Assembly (NCBI GenBank): GCA_038235275.1
Contig: JBBSUC010000001.1
Coordinates: 1-64,000, forward strand
Source of the DNA: Persicitalea sp038235275
GTDB taxonomy: Bacteria > Bacteroidota > Bacteroidia > Cytophagales > Spirosomataceae
Length of the DNA: 64,000 nt
Reading direction: 5' to 3'
Shown here: positions 61,044-64,000 of the stretch, piece after piece
Numbering within the stretch: the stretch's first letter is position 1
Layout of the letters: the number at the start of each line of letters is the position of its first letter
The notes under the pieces: generated by a model
Databases searched by the model: none
What the model saw: only the letters and a program-made list of their open reading frames with translations
What the model was told of the DNA's origin: nothing
Translations under genes and position numbers: made by a program

Positions 61044-62450
61044 TTAAATTATCTCAAAATACCGCCTCAACTCCCAGTCGCTGACTTGGCGGGCGTACTG
61101 CCGCCACTCCCAGTCGCGGGTGGCGGTGAAATGGCTGACAAATGGCTCACCAAATAATTCCACCGCGAGCGGACTTGTCTGCATGGCCTGCGTGGCTTCT
61201 TTGAGGTTGGCGGGTAATATACCATTTTCCTTGTTCTGGTAGCCGTTGCCCTGCGTGGGGGTCACGTCGAGCGACAGTTCGTTCTCAATTCCGTAGAGGC
61301 CGGAGGCCAGGGCGGCAGCCATCGCGAGGTAGGGATTGGAATCGGCCCCAGCCACGCGGTGCTCGACGCGGGCGTGGCTTTCCGTATCATTGATGACGCG
61401 CAGCGCGGTGGTGCGGTTTTCGATCGCCCAGGTCACGGTCGTGGGTGCCCAAGCCCCTTCCACCAAGCGCTTGTAGCTGTTTACGGTGGGCGCAAACATC
61501 GGCAGAATGTGCGGCAGACATTGCAACTGTCCCGCCAGGAACTGCTTCATCAACGGACTCATTTTATGGGCGTCCTCGGGGCCGAAGAATAGATTTTGAC
61601 TTTGATCTGGTGACCAGAGACTTTGGTGAATGTGGCCACTACAGCCAGGCAGTTCGGCGTTCCACTTGGCCATGAAGGTGGCCGCGATGCCGTGGCGGTG
61701 AGCGATTTCTTTAACCGCCGTTTTAAAGAGGGTGGCCTTATCGGCAGCTTTCAGTATTTCGTCGTGAATAATGGCCGCTTCGTACACGCCCGGCCCGGTT
61801 TCGGTGTGCAGTCCTTCCAGCGTCACGTCGAATTCAGCTAGTCCATCAAAAAGATCGTCGTTAAAATAGCTCTCCTGCGAGGGCCGTAAAATGGAATAGC
61901 CAAACATCCCCGGCGTAAGCGGCTGCATATCCCGGAAATCCTTCTCATGTAAACTCTGGGGGGTTTCCCGAAAATTGAACCACTCGAACTCCTGCGCGTA
62001 CTCGGCGTGAAAACCCAGATCCGTACACTGCTGCACGACACGTTTCAACAAAGAGCGCGGACAAGCGGCCAAATCTTCGCCATTGGGAACGCTGAAATCG
62101 GCCAGAAAAAATGGCAGGTCGTTTTGCCAGGGGATTTTTCGGAAGGTAGCCAGGTCGATGCGGGCCGTGGCGTCGGGATAGCCCGAGTGCCAGCCCGTGA
62201 TTTTCACGTTATCGTACAACTCGTCCGAGCTATCCCAGCCGAAGGCCACGTCGCAGAAGCCATAACCACTTTCCAGACCGTCCAGAAACTTTTGGCGATG
62301 AATGACTTTGCCGCGCAAAATTCCGTCGATGTCGGCGAAGGCGAATTTTATTTTTTGAATATTATTCTGCTCGAGGTACTCGCTAATTTCCTGCCTGTTC
62401 ATCGCTTTTTTCAATGGTGCCAAAGCAAAGCTACCAAACAAATTCGTCAT
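61044..62450 (-). CDS. Glutamine synthetase family ligase
   Basis: Up to 468 residues; a second start at 62402 (MNRQEISEYLEQNN) gives the more usual N-terminus, while the ATG at 62450 overlaps the preceding stop as ATGA. GS signatures are TFMAKWNAELPGCSGHIHQSL, WAIENRTTALRV and AGADSNPYLAMAAALASG. It resembles the GlnA-like/gamma-glutamylpolyamine synthetase branch more than canonical GlnA (inference from length and the FADIDGILRGK start). It ligates an amine to glutamate using ATP. It is co-transcribed after the lipid kinase. Confidence 0.88.
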   Translation of the reverse strand: MTNLFGSFALAPLKKAMNRQEISEYLEQNNIQKIKFAFADIDGILRGKVIHRQKFLDGLESGYGFCDVAFGWDSSDELYDNVKITGWHSGYPDATARIDLATFRKIPWQNDLPFFLADFSVPNGEDLAACPRSLLKRVVQQCTDLGFHAEYAQEFEWFNFRETPQSLHEKDFRDMQPLTPGMFGYSILRPSQESYFNDDLFDGLAEFDVTLEGLHTETGPGVYEAAIIHDEILKAADKATLFKTAVKEIAHRHGIAATFMAKWNAELPGCSGHIHQSLWSPDQSQNLFFGPEDAHKMSPLMKQFLAGQLQCLPHILPMFAPTVNSYKRLVEGAWAPTTVTWAIENRTTALRVINDTESHARVEHRVAGADSNPYLAMAAALASGLYGIENELSLDVTPTQGNGYQNKENGILPANLKEATQAMQTSPLAVELFGEPFVSHFTATRDWEWRQYARQVSDWELRRYFEII

Positions 62451-63343
62451 TCGTTCGCCGCCTTGGCGCCCGGCACGGCCACGGTCAACATTCCGGGCAG
62501 CACCTGCGCCTTCACGCGATCGACCTCACCGAGAAACTCGCCGTCTACCTGAAAAAGTGCCTTCTTGTCGAGACATTCTATTTCGGCGTGGGTAGCCGAG
62601 CTGATTTTCACTACCTCGGGATCGAGTTCGGTGCTACCGGCCAGCAATTTAGCGAGTTCAATGAAGTCAAAATGAGTGGCTGTAATAATCTCAAATTTCC
62701 CATCGCACATATCCCCGTGAGGATTGACGACTACATTGGTGCCATACATCGTGGCGTTGCCGATGATGACCATAGTCGCCTCGGTTTCGTAGGTTTCGGT
62801 GTCGGTCGTGATACGCACCCGAAATAATTCGTGTTCGCTAAGGGTTTGAAAAATTTCTTTAGCGTAGCCCCACTTCCCGCGTACCTCACTTTGTTCGTAA
62901 TTTTTGATAAGGCGGGCGTTGAGGCCCAGATCGCTGAGATGCAGGCCGAGATGACCGTTGAGCAGCAACCCGTCCAGGCAGGACGTCTTACTGCCTAAGG
63001 CTACCTCTACAGCTTCGTCCAAGTCCCCCGATAGCCCAAGATTGGTGGCCAGGCCGTTGGCCGAGCCGAGCGGCAGTAAGCCTAAAACGACCGCATGACC
63101 GCGCAAGATATCGGCCACTTGATTGATGGTTCCGTCGCCGCCCGCCACCAGGACGCGATCGGGACCAAACTCCTTCATGAAGTCTTCAATGGCCCGGCGA
63201 TCGTTTTTTCCGTCAGTTTTATATACTTCCAAGTCAAATTCCCGACTTTTCGACTTTTCTCTTATACTATCTATCAATTCTTCTTTATCCTGAACCCCCG
63301 CGATGGGATTAACGACGAGCAGGACTTTTTTTGGAAATGGCAT
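62447..63343 (-). CDS. Diacylglycerol/lipid kinase (YegS/DagK type)
   Basis: A 298-residue protein. The N-terminal domain has VLLVVNPIAG and VAGGDGTINQV (nucleotide/phosphate site), with PLGSANGLATNLGL. The C-terminal beta-sandwich has MVIIGNATMYGT and VDGEFLG. It phosphorylates diacylglycerol or a related lipid to phosphatidate at the inner membrane. It is divergent, with 54 nt between the starts, from an App1-type phosphatidate phosphatase, the opposite reaction. The GS-like gene overlaps its stop by 4 nt. Confidence 0.92.
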   Translation of the reverse strand: MPFPKKVLLVVNPIAGVQDKEELIDSIREKSKSREFDLEVYKTDGKNDRRAIEDFMKEFGPDRVLVAGGDGTINQVADILRGHAVVLGLLPLGSANGLATNLGLSGDLDEAVEVALGSKTSCLDGLLLNGHLGLHLSDLGLNARLIKNYEQSEVRGKWGYAKEIFQTLSEHELFRVRITTDTETYETEATMVIIGNATMYGTNVVVNPHGDMCDGKFEIITATHFDFIELAKLLAGSTELDPEVVKISSATHAEIECLDKKALFQVDGEFLGEVDRVKAQVLPGMLTVAVPGAKAANE

Positions 63344-63397
63344 GGCCTTTTTCTAGGTTAGAGGGCGATTTACAAAGTTTTTTTTGCCCACACAATA

Positions 63398-64000
63398 ATG
63401 AAATCCCACGAACTAAAATTATACCGAGGCTACGCCAACGACCGCGAGGTGGTGGTGCAGGGCCACGTTTTTCGGAAATACCCTTCTTCCCAAAACTTAT
63501 ACGACCGCCAGGGATTCCGTTACATTAAGTCGGTGCTGCAACTGTTTACCGTCAAAACGGTCGCTAACGCCAGGGTGATTTTCCGGTTCAATGGAACGGA
63601 AACCGAGACGCGCACCCTGTTCGACGGCTATTTTCGCTTTGCCTTACCTTTTTCCGAAAACCTGTCGAGTGGCTGGCACCCCTTCTCCGTTACGCTCGAT
63701 GACCGGATCGACGGCCAACCTGTCAACCTGACCAAGGAGGACGACCTGCTCGTTCCTAGCCAGGGAGGCTACACCATCGTATCGGACATCGACGACACCT
63801 TTCTGGTTTCGTATAGCGGACAGGTGTTGAAAAAACTCTACGTTATGCTCACCCGAAACGTGGAAGCCAGGAAACCTTTCGAGGGCGTGGTGAAGCACTA
63901 CCAACTGCTCAGTCTGGCGGGCAGAAAAGCGGACGGACAAGAAAAAAATACCTTTTTTTACGTGTCAAGCAGCGAATGGAACCTGTACGAATATATTGAC
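63398..64000 (+). CDS. App1-family phosphatidate phosphatase (3' partial)
   Basis: The ATG at 63398 opens a frame that stays open for 201 codons to the window end. It begins MKSHELKLYRGYANDREVVV. The HAD-like catalytic motif SDIDDTFLVS (DxDxT) is followed by FFYVSSSEWNLYEYI, the signature of App1/DUF2183 phosphatidate phosphatases. It would dephosphorylate phosphatidate to diacylglycerol. The rest of the catalytic domain lies beyond the window. Confidence 0.85.
   Translation, partial: MKSHELKLYRGYANDREVVVQGHVFRKYPSSQNLYDRQGFRYIKSVLQLFTVKTVANARVIFRFNGTETETRTLFDGYFRFALPFSENLSSGWHPFSVTLDDRIDGQPVNLTKEDDLLVPSQGGYTIVSDIDDTFLVSYSGQVLKKLYVMLTRNVEARKPFEGVVKHYQLLSLAGRKADGQEKNTFFYVSSSEWNLYEYID

Overview
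The window looks like a chromosomal segment of a Bacteroidota bacterium, most likely order Cytophagales (Spirosoma/Dyadobacter-like; this placement is inference). The reasons are C-terminal type IX secretion (T9SS) sorting domains on several surface proteins, a C25-family PorU2-like sortase, DUF2853, Tat-exported Gfo/Idh/MocA oxidoreductases, two CusC/TolC-type efflux operons, a Bacteroidota-style promoter (TTTG, 19 nt, AATATTTG) and moderate GC content. No rRNA, tRNA, CRISPR array, insertion sequence or phage gene was recognised.

Layout. 1-7.1 kb: a sodium/solute symporter tail fused in frame to a GH2 glycosidase, an FAD oxidoreductase, gpsA and a DUF2853 gene. 7.2-10.3 kb: an HlyD/MacA-like adaptor and a TolC-like channel with no inner-membrane pump beside them. 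10.5-14.1 kb: a glycosidase lipoprotein and an imelysin-like lipoprotein. 14.3-23.6 kb: a signalling and cell-wall cluster described below. 23.6-28.8 kb: metabolic and housekeeping genes (oxidoreductase, M16 peptidase, glycosyltransferase, GNAT, alpha/beta hydrolase). 28.9-33.9 kb: a variable patch with a type IIG restriction-methylase, short tandem repeats, a broken higA antitoxin and an AT-rich orphan lipoprotein. 33.9-39.8 kb: a complete RND tripartite efflux operon. 40-43.6 kb: an SGNH esterase and an ECF sigma/anti-sigma pair. 44.1-54 kb: a tandemly duplicated lasso-peptide-type RiPP locus embedded among T9SS surface proteins. 54-64 kb: PorU2, an oxidoreductase, a HAD phosphatase, an APH-fold kinase, a glutamine synthetase-like enzyme, a diacylglycerol kinase and an App1-type phosphatidate phosphatase that runs off the end.

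Two regions stand out. First, 14337-23566 holds, on one strand, an FHA-like protein, a 31-residue membrane microprotein, a PP2C phosphatase with a membrane anchor, a Hanks-type Ser/Thr kinase with a membrane anchor, a 1327-residue single polypeptide joining a SEDS (RodA/FtsW) glycosyltransferase to a class B penicillin-binding protein, and a second FHA protein. This is the same parts list as the actinobacterial pknA/pknB-pbpA-rodA-pstP-fhaA/fhaB locus, but with rodA and pbpA fused, non-PASTA external domains, and a Bacteroidota host. The simplest reading is a phospho-regulated peptidoglycan synthase module.

Second, 44139-53323 carries two copies of a unit [TSP3-repeat surface protein - T9SS-sorted protein - lasso-type precursor peptide - terminator hairpin - asparagine-synthetase-like cyclase]. 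The copies have decayed reciprocally: copy 1 keeps the big surface protein but only a stub of the cyclase, and copy 2 keeps the cyclase but only a stub of the surface protein. Both precursor peptides remain intact, with a full YxxPxLxxxG...T leader motif and closely similar cores. No B1/B2 (RRE/leader peptidase) gene is present in the window.
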